The position numbers and the translations under genes were made by a program. Positions 35,867 through 44,594 of a DNA stretch of 64,000 nt are shown piece by piece (position 1 is the stretch's first letter; each line of letters starts with the position of its first letter). The notes below the pieces were generated by a model, which was not told where the DNA came from, made no database searches, and saw only the letters and a program-made list of their open reading frames with translations. The stretch is from Bosea sp. AS-1 (GTDB lineage: Bacteria; Pseudomonadota; Alphaproteobacteria; Rhizobiales; Beijerinckiaceae): contig NZ_CP022372.1 of NCBI RefSeq assembly GCF_002220095.1, positions 3,134,501-3,198,500 of the forward strand. The letters run 5' to 3'.

Positions 35867-36316
35867 ATGCAGGCCGATCTCAAGGATATTGCGGCAGGCT
35901 TGCTGCTGGTTGCTGCGGCGCTCTTCTTCGGCCTGATCGGCTTCGTGCAACTACCGCTGGGGACGAGCTTCCGCATGGGGCCGGGTTACTTCCCTGCGCT
36001 GCTGTCAGGGCTGCTGGCCGTGATGGGGCTCATCATCGCCGGACGCGCGATCGGCCGCAGCTCCGAGATCTCGACAATCAGGGTTCCGTGGCGCGGCGTC
36101 CTGCTCACGAGTGCCGCCACGGTCGCCTTCGCGCTGCTGGTGCCGGCTTATGGGCTGGTGCCAGCGCTCGTCACCGCGATCCTGCTCTCGGCATTTGCCA
36201 GCCGGCGCATGACCTGGCCGCTGGCGGTCGGCCTAGCCACCGGGCTGACGCTGTTTTCAGCGTTGCTGTTCCGCTACGGGCTCGGCGTGCCGGTGCCGCT
36301 GCTGGGAGCCTCATGA
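35867..36316 (+). CDS. tctB: Tripartite tricarboxylate transporter small membrane protein TctB
   Basis: A 149-residue protein with four predicted hydrophobic segments and the conserved RMGPGYFPALLSGLLAVMG motif of TctB. ATG 35867 has GGGTGGAG upstream. It overlaps tctA by 4 bases. Confidence 0.9.
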   Translation: MQADLKDIAAGLLLVAAALFFGLIGFVQLPLGTSFRMGPGYFPALLSGLLAVMGLIIAGRAIGRSSEISTIRVPWRGVLLTSAATVAFALLVPAYGLVPALVTAILLSAFASRRMTWPLAVGLATGLTLFSALLFRYGLGVPVPLLGAS

Positions 36317-37821
36317 TGGATCTCATCGACCATCTCGCGCTCGGCTTGCAGGTGGCGATTTCGCCGGGAAACCTGCTGTTCTGCTTCATCGGGGCGCTGC
36401 TCGGCACGCTCGTCGGCGTCCTGCCCGGCATCGGGCCGGCGGCGACAGTCGCGATGCTCCTGCCGATCACCTTCACGATGTCGCCCGAGACCTCGCTGAT
36501 CATGCTGGCAGGCATCTACTACGGCGCACAATATGGCGGTTCGACCACTGCGATTCTGATCAATCTGCCGGGGGAGGCCAGCTCGGCGGTGACCGCGATC
36601 GATGGCTACCAGATGGCTCGGCAGGGGCGCGCCGGAGCAGCATTGGGCATCGCCGCCATCGGCTCCTTCATCGCGGGCAGCTTCGCGACACTGGTGATCG
36701 CCTGGTTCGCCGAGCCGCTGACCGCGGTAGCGCTCAGATTCGGGCCGGCCGAATATTTCTCGCTGATCCTGCTCGGTCTCGTCGCCTCGACCGCACTGGC
36801 GCATGGCTCGGTACTCAAAGCGCTGGCCATGATCGTGTTCGGCATGCTGCTCGGCCTCGTTGGCACCGATGTGAATTCGGGCCAGCTGCGCTACACCTTC
36901 GGCGTCGGCGAGCTGGCCGACGGGCTCGGCATCGTCGCGATCGCGGTCGGCGTCTTCGGCATCGCCGAGATCTTCCGGAACCTCGAGGACGAGCAGGAGC
37001 GCGAGATCGGCGTGAAGGCGGTCTCGGGGTTGATGCCGTCGCGCACCGATTTCAGAGCCTCCGCAGCCCCGATCGCGCGCGGAACGCTGATCGGCACCGT
37101 GCTCGGCGTGCTGCCGGGCGGCGGCGCGCTGCTCGCCTCCTTCGCCTCCTATGCCGTCGAGAAGAAAGTCGCGAAGGATCCGTCCCGCTTCGGCAAGGGT
37201 GCGATCGAGGGCGTCGCGGGGCCCGAAAGCGCCAACAATGCCGGTGCCCAGACCTCCTTCATCCCAATGCTGACGCTCGGCCTGCCAGCCAATGCGGTGA
37301 TGGCCCTGATGGTCGGAGCGATGACCATCCAGGGTATCGCGCCGGGTCCGAGCGTCATCACCGACAAGCCGGAGCTGTTCTGGGGGCTGATCGCCTCGAT
37401 GTGGATCGGCAATCTGATGCTGGTGCTGCTTAACCTGCCGCTAATCGGCATCTGGGTTCGGCTGTTGAGCGTACCCTATTACATCCTGTTTCCCGGGATC
37501 ATCGCCTTCTCGGCGATCGGCGTCTATTCGGTCGCCTCGAACGTGTTCGACCTCTACACACTCGCCGCGTTCGGCCTCCTAGGCTATCTGTTGGTCAAGC
37601 TCGGCTTCGAGCTGACCCCGCTCCTGCTTGGTTTCGTGCTGGGTCCGATGATGGAAACCTATCTGCGCCGAGCGATGGTGCTGTCGCGCGGCGACCCGAG
37701 CTATCTGATCACGCAGCCGTTGAGCGCGGCCCTGCTGATCGCGACCGCCAGCGTTCTCTGCCTGTTGCTGCTACCCTCGGTCACACGCAAACGCAGCGAG
37801 GTCTTCGTTGAGGAAGACTAA
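36313..37821 (+). CDS. tctA: Tripartite tricarboxylate transporter large membrane protein TctA
   Basis: A 502-residue, about twelve-segment permease. It has the two glycine-rich TctA motifs, GTLVGVLPGIGPAATVAMLLP near residue 30 and GTVLGVLPGGGALLASFASY near 260, and YYGAQYGGSTTAILINLPGE. ATG 36313 overlaps the tctB stop. With TctB and TctC it imports an organic acid using a sodium or proton gradient. Confidence 0.94.
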   Translation: MMDLIDHLALGLQVAISPGNLLFCFIGALLGTLVGVLPGIGPAATVAMLLPITFTMSPETSLIMLAGIYYGAQYGGSTTAILINLPGEASSAVTAIDGYQMARQGRAGAALGIAAIGSFIAGSFATLVIAWFAEPLTAVALRFGPAEYFSLILLGLVASTALAHGSVLKALAMIVFGMLLGLVGTDVNSGQLRYTFGVGELADGLGIVAIAVGVFGIAEIFRNLEDEQEREIGVKAVSGLMPSRTDFRASAAPIARGTLIGTVLGVLPGGGALLASFASYAVEKKVAKDPSRFGKGAIEGVAGPESANNAGAQTSFIPMLTLGLPANAVMALMVGAMTIQGIAPGPSVITDKPELFWGLIASMWIGNLMLVLLNLPLIGIWVRLLSVPYYILFPGIIAFSAIGVYSVASNVFDLYTLAAFGLLGYLLVKLGFELTPLLLGFVLGPMMETYLRRAMVLSRGDPSYLITQPLSAALLIATASVLCLLLLPSVTRKRSEVFVEED

Positions 37822-38767
37822 TTCCGTTTCAAGCTGCGGCTGCGGTGGTTTGGCAAGCCGCGGCCCTGCGGAGGCCACGGAGTCGGCGCCGATCGCGGCA
37901 GGTTCCGGAGACGTCTCGACCATCCTCGACATCCCGGGCGGACGAGCCGAGATCGGAACCGATGCGCCGATCTTTGACAGCGACGGCGAAGGGCCGCGGC
38001 GTTTCGTGCCGCTCCCGCCTTTCCGCCTCGACGAGACGGCCGTCACCAATGAACGTTTCCAGCGCTTCGTCGCAGCCAGCGGCCATGTCTCTGAGGCAGA
38101 ACGCTATGGCTGGTCGTTCGTTTTCGCGGGCCATCTGCCCAAAGAAAGGAAAGGCAGTGCGCGCGTGACCGGCGCGGAATGGTGGCGCAAGGTCGAAGGT
38201 GCCTGCTGGCATGCTCCGGAAGGTCCGGGCTCGGACCTCGCCGCGCGGACGAACCACCCCGTCGTCCATGTCTCGCGCCGTGACGCCCTCGCCTTTGCTG
38301 CCTGGGCCGGTGGCCGGCTGCCTTCCGAAGTCGAATGGGAACATGCGGCGCGAGGCGGCCTGACCGGCGCGACGTTTCCCTGGGGCAATCGGGAGCCCGA
38401 CGACGTCGGCTTCCTGCCCTGCAACATCTGGCAAGGCCGCTTTCCACAGCAGGATACCGGCGCCGACGGTTATCGCGGAACAGCGCCGGCGCGGGATTTC
38501 GCGCCGAACGGCTACGGCCTGTACCAGATGTGCGGCAATGTCTGGGAATGGACTGCAGATGCGTTCCGGGTCCGCTCGCTCAAGCGGGCGGCACAGGCGC
38601 TGAACAGGGCTGCTACCCGCGAAGGGCGATATCTGCTCAAGGGCGGCTCGTTCCTCTGCCACAAATCTTATTGCTTCCGATATCGTATCGCCGCTCGCAT
38701 CGGCAACACACCAGACTCAAGCACGAGCCATACGGGGTTTCGCGTTGCCTACAACGTCGATTCGTAA
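37808..38767 (+). CDS. Formylglycine-generating enzyme (sulfatase-modifying factor)
   Basis: A 319-residue enzyme beginning at TTG 37808 inside the end of tctA. It has the FGE-sulfatase fold: GGRLPSEVEWEHAARGG, NVWEWTADAF, and the active cysteines C284 and C289 in FLCHKSYCFRYRIAAR, which bind copper and oxidise the sulfatase cysteine to formylglycine. Both sulfatases at 23267-26133 carry the required C-x-P-S-R. Last gene of the operon. The N-terminal CGCGG is unusual and may be read-through of a poorly defined start; an internal start is possible. Confidence 0.93.
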   Translation: MRKTNSVSSCGCGGLASRGPAEATESAPIAAGSGDVSTILDIPGGRAEIGTDAPIFDSDGEGPRRFVPLPPFRLDETAVTNERFQRFVAASGHVSEAERYGWSFVFAGHLPKERKGSARVTGAEWWRKVEGACWHAPEGPGSDLAARTNHPVVHVSRRDALAFAAWAGGRLPSEVEWEHAARGGLTGATFPWGNREPDDVGFLPCNIWQGRFPQQDTGADGYRGTAPARDFAPNGYGLYQMCGNVWEWTADAFRVRSLKRAAQALNRAATREGRYLLKGGSFLCHKSYCFRYRIAARIGNTPDSSTSHTGFRVAYNVDS

Positions 38768-38923
38768 GTCGGCAAACGGGCTGCGGTCTTTGAAACCTCG
38801 GATGCAACTGAAACCCAGCGAATTGATATCAGCCCTGACCTGACAGGTGGTAAGCGCCCCAAGCGGTTTCGGTCCGGCACCAGAGGCGAGCAGCGTCGGA
38901 CGCGATGAGCGGCGTTTGTCCCG

Positions 38924-39982
38924 CTACGGCGAATCCAGTGTCTCAACCGTGAGATGAGGGATCCGAGACGTCGATGCACGAACGATGAGTTCGGGCGGGA
39001 AAACAAGGCTCTCGGTCGCGGTTGTCTCTCCACTCCCCAAGAGGCAGGTTATCGCTGCTTCCGCCATCGCTGAAAGCGGCTGCCGCAGGCTGGTCATCGG
39101 AGGATTCATCAGCCGGGCCAGGAACAGGTCGTCGATCCCAACCATTGCGATGTCCTGCGGGATGGACAGGCCCCGCTCGCGCAGTCCGGCTGCCAGACCA
39201 ATCGCCAAAAGGTCGTTCATCGCGATCAATGCCGTCGGGCGCTGCGGCTGGCCCGCAAGGACGGAGGCGGCCTCGACTCCCAGCTCCGCGATCATGTCGT
39301 CGCCATACTGGTTCTGCGGCAGCGAGATCTCGTGCACGCGCGCCTCTTCGCTAAGACCGTGCCGTTCGACGGCAGTGCGGAAGCCCTTCAGGCGCGCGAC
39401 GCGGGCCGCCGTCTGCGCGGGGCCTGTCACATAGGTGATGCGGTGGTGGCCTTGGGCAACGAGATGATCGACCGCCAGCGTCGTGGCCATGAGGTTGTCG
39501 ACCGTGACGACGTGGATGCCTGGTTTCGCGGCAGCGGCATCGCCTTCGAAAGCGACGATGGCCAGCCCCCTGGAGACGAGTTCCGATAGATGCTCGGGGT
39601 TCAGCAACGATGAACCCGTAATGATGCCGCGAACGCCGAGCGCCATGAGGTCCTGCGCAAACTGCCGTTCCCGCTGCGGATCGCGAAAGGTGTTGCACAG
39701 GATGACCTGATAGCCGCGCCCCTGAGCGGCATGCTGTATCGCCATGGCGATCGCACCGAAGAAGGGATTTGCAACAGCCGGAACGAGTAGGCCGATCGTC
39801 GCCGTCTTGCCCGTCTTCAACTGGAGAGCGACCTGGCTCGGCTTGTAGTCGAGCTCTGCGATCGCTGCCTGGATGCGCTCGCGCGTCGCCGGGGCCATCT
39901 TATCGCGCCGGTCGTTCAGGAAGTTGGAAACGCTGGAGGCCGACACGCCGGCAGCGCGGGCCACATCGAGGATCGTCGCCAT
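38924..39982 (-). CDS. LacI-family transcriptional regulator
   Basis: A 352-residue repressor with an N-terminal LacI HTH (TILDVARAAGVSASSVSNFLN) and a hinge helix near KPSQVALQLKTGKT. The periplasmic-binding-protein-like sugar domain starts TIGLLVPAVANPFFGAI. It is divergent from the sugar ABC transporter operon and so probably controls it. An ATCAG-CC-CTGAT repeat lies right at its start. Confidence 0.94.
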   Translation of the reverse strand: MATILDVARAAGVSASSVSNFLNDRRDKMAPATRERIQAAIAELDYKPSQVALQLKTGKTATIGLLVPAVANPFFGAIAMAIQHAAQGRGYQVILCNTFRDPQRERQFAQDLMALGVRGIITGSSLLNPEHLSELVSRGLAIVAFEGDAAAAKPGIHVVTVDNLMATTLAVDHLVAQGHHRITYVTGPAQTAARVARLKGFRTAVERHGLSEEARVHEISLPQNQYGDDMIAELGVEAASVLAGQPQRPTALIAMNDLLAIGLAAGLRERGLSIPQDIAMVGIDDLFLARLMNPPMTSLRQPLSAMAEAAITCLLGSGETTATESLVFPPELIVRASTSRIPHLTVETLDSP

Positions 39983-39984
39983 AT

Positions 39985-39996
39985 ATCAGCCCTGAT
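39985..39996. promoter_or_regulatory. Possible LacI operator
   Basis: ATCAGCCCTGAT has symmetrical arms ATCAG and CTGAT around two bases, 3 bases upstream of the lacI-type gene start. Flanking ATATAT and GTATAT strings extend a weak symmetry. Confidence 0.3.
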
Positions 39997-40116
39997 TTCT
40001 GCAGGTATATCGTTGCACAAACCACCAAGCTATGAAAAGCTCGGTTCAGATGGGCACATTCCGCGCAGAAAGATGCCCCTCGGGAAACGCGAACAAGGCC
40101 TCCAAGGAGAGCGACA

Positions 40117-41406
40117 ATGGCGAAAAAGATATCGCGGCGCGAGATGCTGCACTTTGGGGCGTTGATCGCGGCGCCGGCCGTGCTGAAAATGACGGGAACG
40201 CCTGCCGCCGCTCAGGCCGGTCGCCTCAGGATTTCCTGGTGGGGCGGCGCCGATCGCGCCAAGCGGACGCAGGCCGCCATCGATGCCTTCAAAGGGCTGA
40301 ATGCCGGGCTCGACATCGTGCCCGAGAGCGTCGGCTGGGACGCGTACTGGACCAAGCTCGCGACGCAGGTCGCCGGAGGCAATCCGCCCGACATCATTCA
40401 GATGGACTATCGCTACCTGCCCGAATACGCGCGGCGCGGCGCGCTGCGGCCGCTCGACGACCTCGTCCCCTCGGTGATCGACCCCAGCGACTACGTTCCA
40501 TCGGTGATCGAGGCGGGCAAGATCGACGGCAAGCAGTATGGCATCCCCATGGGGATGAACAGCGACGTGCTGCTCTACGACAAGACCATGCTGGAGAAGC
40601 TCGGCCTGCCGGCACCGACACCGGAGATGAGCTGGGCCGAGTTCACGACGCTTGGCGAGAACGTCACCAAGAAAGCCAATAAGCGCGGCTATTTCGGCGC
40701 GGCCGATCCGAGCGTGATGGAGCCAGAGCTGGAATACTGGGTGCTGACGCGCGGTCGCACGCTCTATGACGCTTCCGGGAAGCTCGGCTTCACCCGCGAC
40801 GATGCTGAATCCTGGCTGGCGCTCTGCGCCGAGATGCGCGCCAAGGGTGCGATCGCGCCGCCGGAGCTCGCCGCCACCGACAAGATCACCATCGACAGCG
40901 ACCTGCTGACGACCGGCCATGCCGCGATCACCTTCACCAACAGCAACCAGATCGTCGGCTATCAGGCCGCGAACAAGGGCAAGATCGGGATGGCCTTCCA
41001 TCCGAAGGGCGACAAGCCCGGCGAGTATCTCAAGCCCTCGATGATGCTGTGCGTCTCGGCGACTGCCGCCGACCCCAAGATGGCCGCCGCTTTGATCGAC
41101 TTCATGGTGCTCAAACCCGGCGGCGCCAAGCTGCTCGGCGTCGAGCGCGGCGTGTCGCCCTCCGCGAAGATTCGCGATCTCCTGGCGGGTGATCTCGACG
41201 AGACTGGCCGCATTCAGGTCGAACATCTTTCTGCACTCTCAAAGCGTGGCCCCGCGCCGCTGCCGCCAGCGCCGCCGAAAGGCGCCGCCGAGGTCACGGC
41301 GCTGATCCGGCAGGCAGCCGAGAAAGCAGGCTTCAAGCAACTCACGCCCAAGCAGGCGGCCGATCAACTGGTCTCGGAAGCCGAGCGCGTCCTGTCCAAG
41401 GCCTGA
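40117..41406 (+). CDS. Sugar ABC transporter substrate-binding protein (Tat signal)
   Basis: A 429-residue extracellular solute-binding protein, family 1. The N-terminus KKISRREMLHFGALIAAPAV is a twin-arginine signal with cleavage near AAA-QAG. The mature part starts LRISWWGGADRAKRTQAAIDAF and has WDAYWTKLATQVAGGNPPDIIQ, both typical of sugar binders of the MalE/UgpB class. AAGGAGAG precedes the start. First gene of the operon divergent from the LacI gene. Confidence 0.92.
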   Translation: MAKKISRREMLHFGALIAAPAVLKMTGTPAAAQAGRLRISWWGGADRAKRTQAAIDAFKGLNAGLDIVPESVGWDAYWTKLATQVAGGNPPDIIQMDYRYLPEYARRGALRPLDDLVPSVIDPSDYVPSVIEAGKIDGKQYGIPMGMNSDVLLYDKTMLEKLGLPAPTPEMSWAEFTTLGENVTKKANKRGYFGAADPSVMEPELEYWVLTRGRTLYDASGKLGFTRDDAESWLALCAEMRAKGAIAPPELAATDKITIDSDLLTTGHAAITFTNSNQIVGYQAANKGKIGMAFHPKGDKPGEYLKPSMMLCVSATAADPKMAAALIDFMVLKPGGAKLLGVERGVSPSAKIRDLLAGDLDETGRIQVEHLSALSKRGPAPLPPAPPKGAAEVTALIRQAAEKAGFKQLTPKQAADQLVSEAERVLSKA

Positions 41407-41408
41407 TC

Positions 41409-42362
41409 ATGACCGCATTCCGCGAAAGCGCGGGTACCGCGCCGGGCATCCGCGCCCGACGCGGGCAATCCGGGCGCTGGCGGCAGGCCGTGCCGGGCTA
41501 TCTCTTCCTGGCTCCCTGGCTCGCCGGCTTCTTTCTCCTGACGCTCGGCCCGACCCTCGTCTCGCTCTACCTCTCCTTCACCGATTTCGACCTGCTGCGC
41601 TCGCCGCAATGGGTCGGGGCTGCGAATTACGAGCGCATCTTCACCTCCGATCCGAAATTCTGGAGCTCGGTCGCGGTCACGCTGACCTATGTCGTGCTGT
41701 CGGTTCCGCTGAAGCTTGGCTTCGCGCTCGCTGTGGCGATGTGGCTCAACCGCGGCATCGCCGGGCTCGGCATCTACCGGGCGATCTTCTATTTGCCCTC
41801 GCTGCTCGGTGGTAGCGTGGCAGTCGCGATCCTTTGGAAGCAGGTCTTCGGCTATGACGGGCTGATCAACCAGCTCCTGTGGCTCGCCTTCGGGGTCAAT
41901 GGCCCGAGCTGGATCTCGAACCCCGAGACCTCGCTCTACACGCTCGTCCTGCTCAGCGTCTGGCAGTTCGGTTCGCCAATGATCATCTTCCTGGCGGGCC
42001 TGCGTCAGATTCCGCGCGATCTTTACGAGGCCGCCAGCATCGACGGCGCCACGCCGCGTCAGCAACTGACCAAGATCACCCTGCCCTTGCTCGCTCCGGT
42101 GATCTTCTTCAACCTGGTTCTGCAGACGATCGAGGCCTTCAAAGCTTTCACGCCGGCCTTCATCATCAGTGGTGGCACCGGCGGCCCGGTCGATTCTGTG
42201 CTGTTCTACACGCTCTACCTTTATCAGCAGGGCTTCGCCTATTTCCGCATGGGTTATGCCTCGGCGCTGGCCTGGATTCTGCTGCTGACGATCGCCACCT
42301 TCACGGCGCTCGCGTTCCTGTCGCAACGCTATTGGGTCTATTATGAAGACGATCCGCGCTGA
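41409..42362 (+). CDS. Sugar ABC transporter permease (MalF type)
   Basis: A 317-residue, six-segment permease. The EAA loop is YEAASIDGATPRQQLTKITLPLLAP, close to the MalF/UgpA pattern. Its first hydrophobic segment follows PGYLFLAPWLAGFFLL. Its end overlaps the next permease by 20 bases. Confidence 0.93.
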   Translation: MTAFRESAGTAPGIRARRGQSGRWRQAVPGYLFLAPWLAGFFLLTLGPTLVSLYLSFTDFDLLRSPQWVGAANYERIFTSDPKFWSSVAVTLTYVVLSVPLKLGFALAVAMWLNRGIAGLGIYRAIFYLPSLLGGSVAVAILWKQVFGYDGLINQLLWLAFGVNGPSWISNPETSLYTLVLLSVWQFGSPMIIFLAGLRQIPRDLYEAASIDGATPRQQLTKITLPLLAPVIFFNLVLQTIEAFKAFTPAFIISGGTGGPVDSVLFYTLYLYQQGFAYFRMGYASALAWILLLTIATFTALAFLSQRYWVYYEDDPR

Positions 42363-43218
42363 GGGCTCCGTTGCGGCCGAAGAGACCGACCGCTCCTGGC
42401 GTGCGCTGCCGAAGCATCTCGCGCTGGCGCTCGCCTCGATCGCGATGCTCTATCCGCTGCTCTGGATGTTGAGCAGCTCGTTCAAGCCCGAAGAGGACAT
42501 CTTCAGCGATCTCTCGCTCTGGCCGCAGACGGTGACGCTCGGCAACTACGTCGAGGGCTGGTTCGGGCTCGGCATCCAGTTCGGGCGGTTCTTCCTGAAC
42601 TCGCTGATCGTCTCGGGGCTGGCCGTGGTCGGCAATCTCATGGCCTGCTCGCTCGCCGCCTTCGCCTTCGCGCGGCTGGAATTCCCGCTGAAGAAGCTCT
42701 GGTTCGCGGCGATGCTGGGCACGCTCATGCTGCCCTATCACGTCACGCTGATCCCGCAATATGTGCTGTTCCAGAAGCTCGGCTGGCTCAACACCTTCTG
42801 GCCGCTCGTCGTGCCGAAATTCCTCGCGGTCGACGCCTTCTTCATCTTTCTGATGGTGCAATTCTTCCGCGGCATCCCGCGCGAGCTCGACGAAGCCGCA
42901 GTGATCGACGGCTGCGGACCCTGGCGGATCTACTGGAGCATCATGCTGCCATTGTCGCGCCCGGTGCTGGCCGCTGCCGCGATCTTCTCCTTCATCTGGA
43001 CCTGGGACGACTTCTTCGGCCCCCTGCTCTATCTCACCGACGTCGCCAACTACACGGTGCCGCTGGCACTGCGCGGCTTCGTCGATGCGACCAGCCGTTC
43101 GGCCTGGGGCCCGCTCTTCGCCATGTCGATCCTGAGCCTCGTGCCGGTCTTCGCCGCCTTCCTGATGTTCCAGAAACACATCATCGACGGTATCGCGGCC
43201 TCGGGACTGAAGCGGTGA
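42343..43218 (+). CDS. Carbohydrate ABC transporter permease (MalG type)
   Basis: A 291-residue permease with the EAA loop LDEAAVIDGCGPWRIYWSIMLPLSRP and the MalG-like start MLYPLLWMLSSSFKPEEDIF. No ATP-binding gene follows in this operon, so the ATPase must come from elsewhere in the genome, as with shared MsmK/UgpC-type ATPases. Confidence 0.93.
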   Translation: MKTIRAEGSVAAEETDRSWRALPKHLALALASIAMLYPLLWMLSSSFKPEEDIFSDLSLWPQTVTLGNYVEGWFGLGIQFGRFFLNSLIVSGLAVVGNLMACSLAAFAFARLEFPLKKLWFAAMLGTLMLPYHVTLIPQYVLFQKLGWLNTFWPLVVPKFLAVDAFFIFLMVQFFRGIPRELDEAAVIDGCGPWRIYWSIMLPLSRPVLAAAAIFSFIWTWDDFFGPLLYLTDVANYTVPLALRGFVDATSRSAWGPLFAMSILSLVPVFAAFLMFQKHIIDGIAASGLKR

Positions 43219-43225
43219 GACCGCG

Positions 43226-44404
43226 ATGAAATCCGGCTCCTTCCCATCGACACTCGGCGCCGCCATCCGCCACGAATGGCTTCTCGATCCGAGCAAGCTC
43301 ACAGTCAATCACGGAGCCTATGGCGCGACAGCCAAGGTCGTCCTGACTGCCCAGGATGAATGGCGCCGTCGCATGGAGGCTCAACCCTCGCTGTTCATGC
43401 GCCAAACGCTGCCGCCGGCCCTACGTGCGGCCGCCGATGGCCTTGCTCGCTTCGTCGGGGCCGAGGGGCGCGATCTCGTCTTCGTCGACAATGCGACGAC
43501 CGGCTGTAACGCCGTGCTGCGCTCGCTCGATTTCGCCCCGGGCGACGAAATCCTGATCCTGAGCCATGCCTATGGTGCGGTACGGAATACGGTCCGCTAT
43601 CTCGCTGATCGACACAGGCTGAGGATCGTCGAGGCCAAAGTCGCATTTCCGCAGCCCGCTGCCGACCAGATCGTTGCGGCAGTTGCCAGCGCGCTGACGG
43701 GACGGACGCGCATCGCGGTGCTCGACCACATCACCTCGTCGAGCGCGATCGTCATGCCGATCGCCCGCCTCGTCGCTCTGTGCCGCGAGGCTGGCGTACC
43801 TGTGCTGGTCGATGGCGCGCATGGCCCGGCCCATGTCGATCTCGATCTGACGGCGCTCGATGCCGACTGGTATGTCGGCAACTGCCACAAATGGCTGATG
43901 GCCCCGAAGGGCTGCGCTTTTCTCTGGTCGCGGCGCGACCGCCAAACGGAAATCCATCCGTTGACGATCTCACACGGCTTTGGCCGCGGCTATATCGAGG
44001 AATTCGACTGGACGGGGACCCGTGATCCCAGCGCCTTCCTCGCCGTTGAGGCGGCTCTTGCCTTCCACGAGGCGCTCGGCGGAGCAGCCTTACGGGAGCG
44101 CAACAGAAAGCTCGCCGAACGAGGGGCCACCATCCTCGCCTCGACTCTGGGAACGGAGCTCGGTGCTGGAACCGAGCTTTCGGGTGCGATGCGGCTTGTC
44201 CGGCTTCCGATCACCGGTCCTGCGTCGCCAGACCGCGCTCTGGCAGCGAGACACCAGCTCGAAATCAGGGGATGCGACGCACCCGTATCGGCTTTGAATG
44301 GTGGACTCTGGCTGCGCCTGTCGGCTCAAGCGTATAACCAAGAAGCGGACTATGAGCAGCTAGCCCTGCTCCTCAAAGCCATATGTCACGAAGAACTGCG
44401 TTAA
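43226..44404 (+). CDS. PLP-dependent class V aminotransferase-fold enzyme (isopenicillin-N epimerase-like)
   Basis: A 392-residue fold-type I PLP enzyme. The pyridoxal lysine lies in NCHKWLMAPKG, with the ring-stacking aspartate in LVDGAHGPAHVDLDL and the phosphate-cup VDNATTGCNAVLRS. The opening VNHGAYGATAKVVL matches the isopenicillin-N-epimerase/EgtE-like branch, whose members epimerise, desulfurate or cleave C-S bonds. It is 8 bases after the permease gene, so it is part of the sugar operon. Substrate unknown. Confidence 0.88.
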   Translation: MKSGSFPSTLGAAIRHEWLLDPSKLTVNHGAYGATAKVVLTAQDEWRRRMEAQPSLFMRQTLPPALRAAADGLARFVGAEGRDLVFVDNATTGCNAVLRSLDFAPGDEILILSHAYGAVRNTVRYLADRHRLRIVEAKVAFPQPAADQIVAAVASALTGRTRIAVLDHITSSSAIVMPIARLVALCREAGVPVLVDGAHGPAHVDLDLTALDADWYVGNCHKWLMAPKGCAFLWSRRDRQTEIHPLTISHGFGRGYIEEFDWTGTRDPSAFLAVEAALAFHEALGGAALRERNRKLAERGATILASTLGTELGAGTELSGAMRLVRLPITGPASPDRALAARHQLEIRGCDAPVSALNGGLWLRLSAQAYNQEADYEQLALLLKAICHEELR

Positions 44405-44594
44405 TCGCATAGAGGCGCGGGAACCCCGATATTCATCGCGTCTTACTTCGTCTGTGATCCGCTCATCTTCGAACTGATTGCCCGCCAGACGCAAAGCTTC
44501 GACTGGCGGCATCCCCCGGTCACAGCGCGACTGGTGGCATCGGCAGTATTCGCACTCCAGCAGCGTGATTGGCGCAGAACCATCCGCGCATGTC

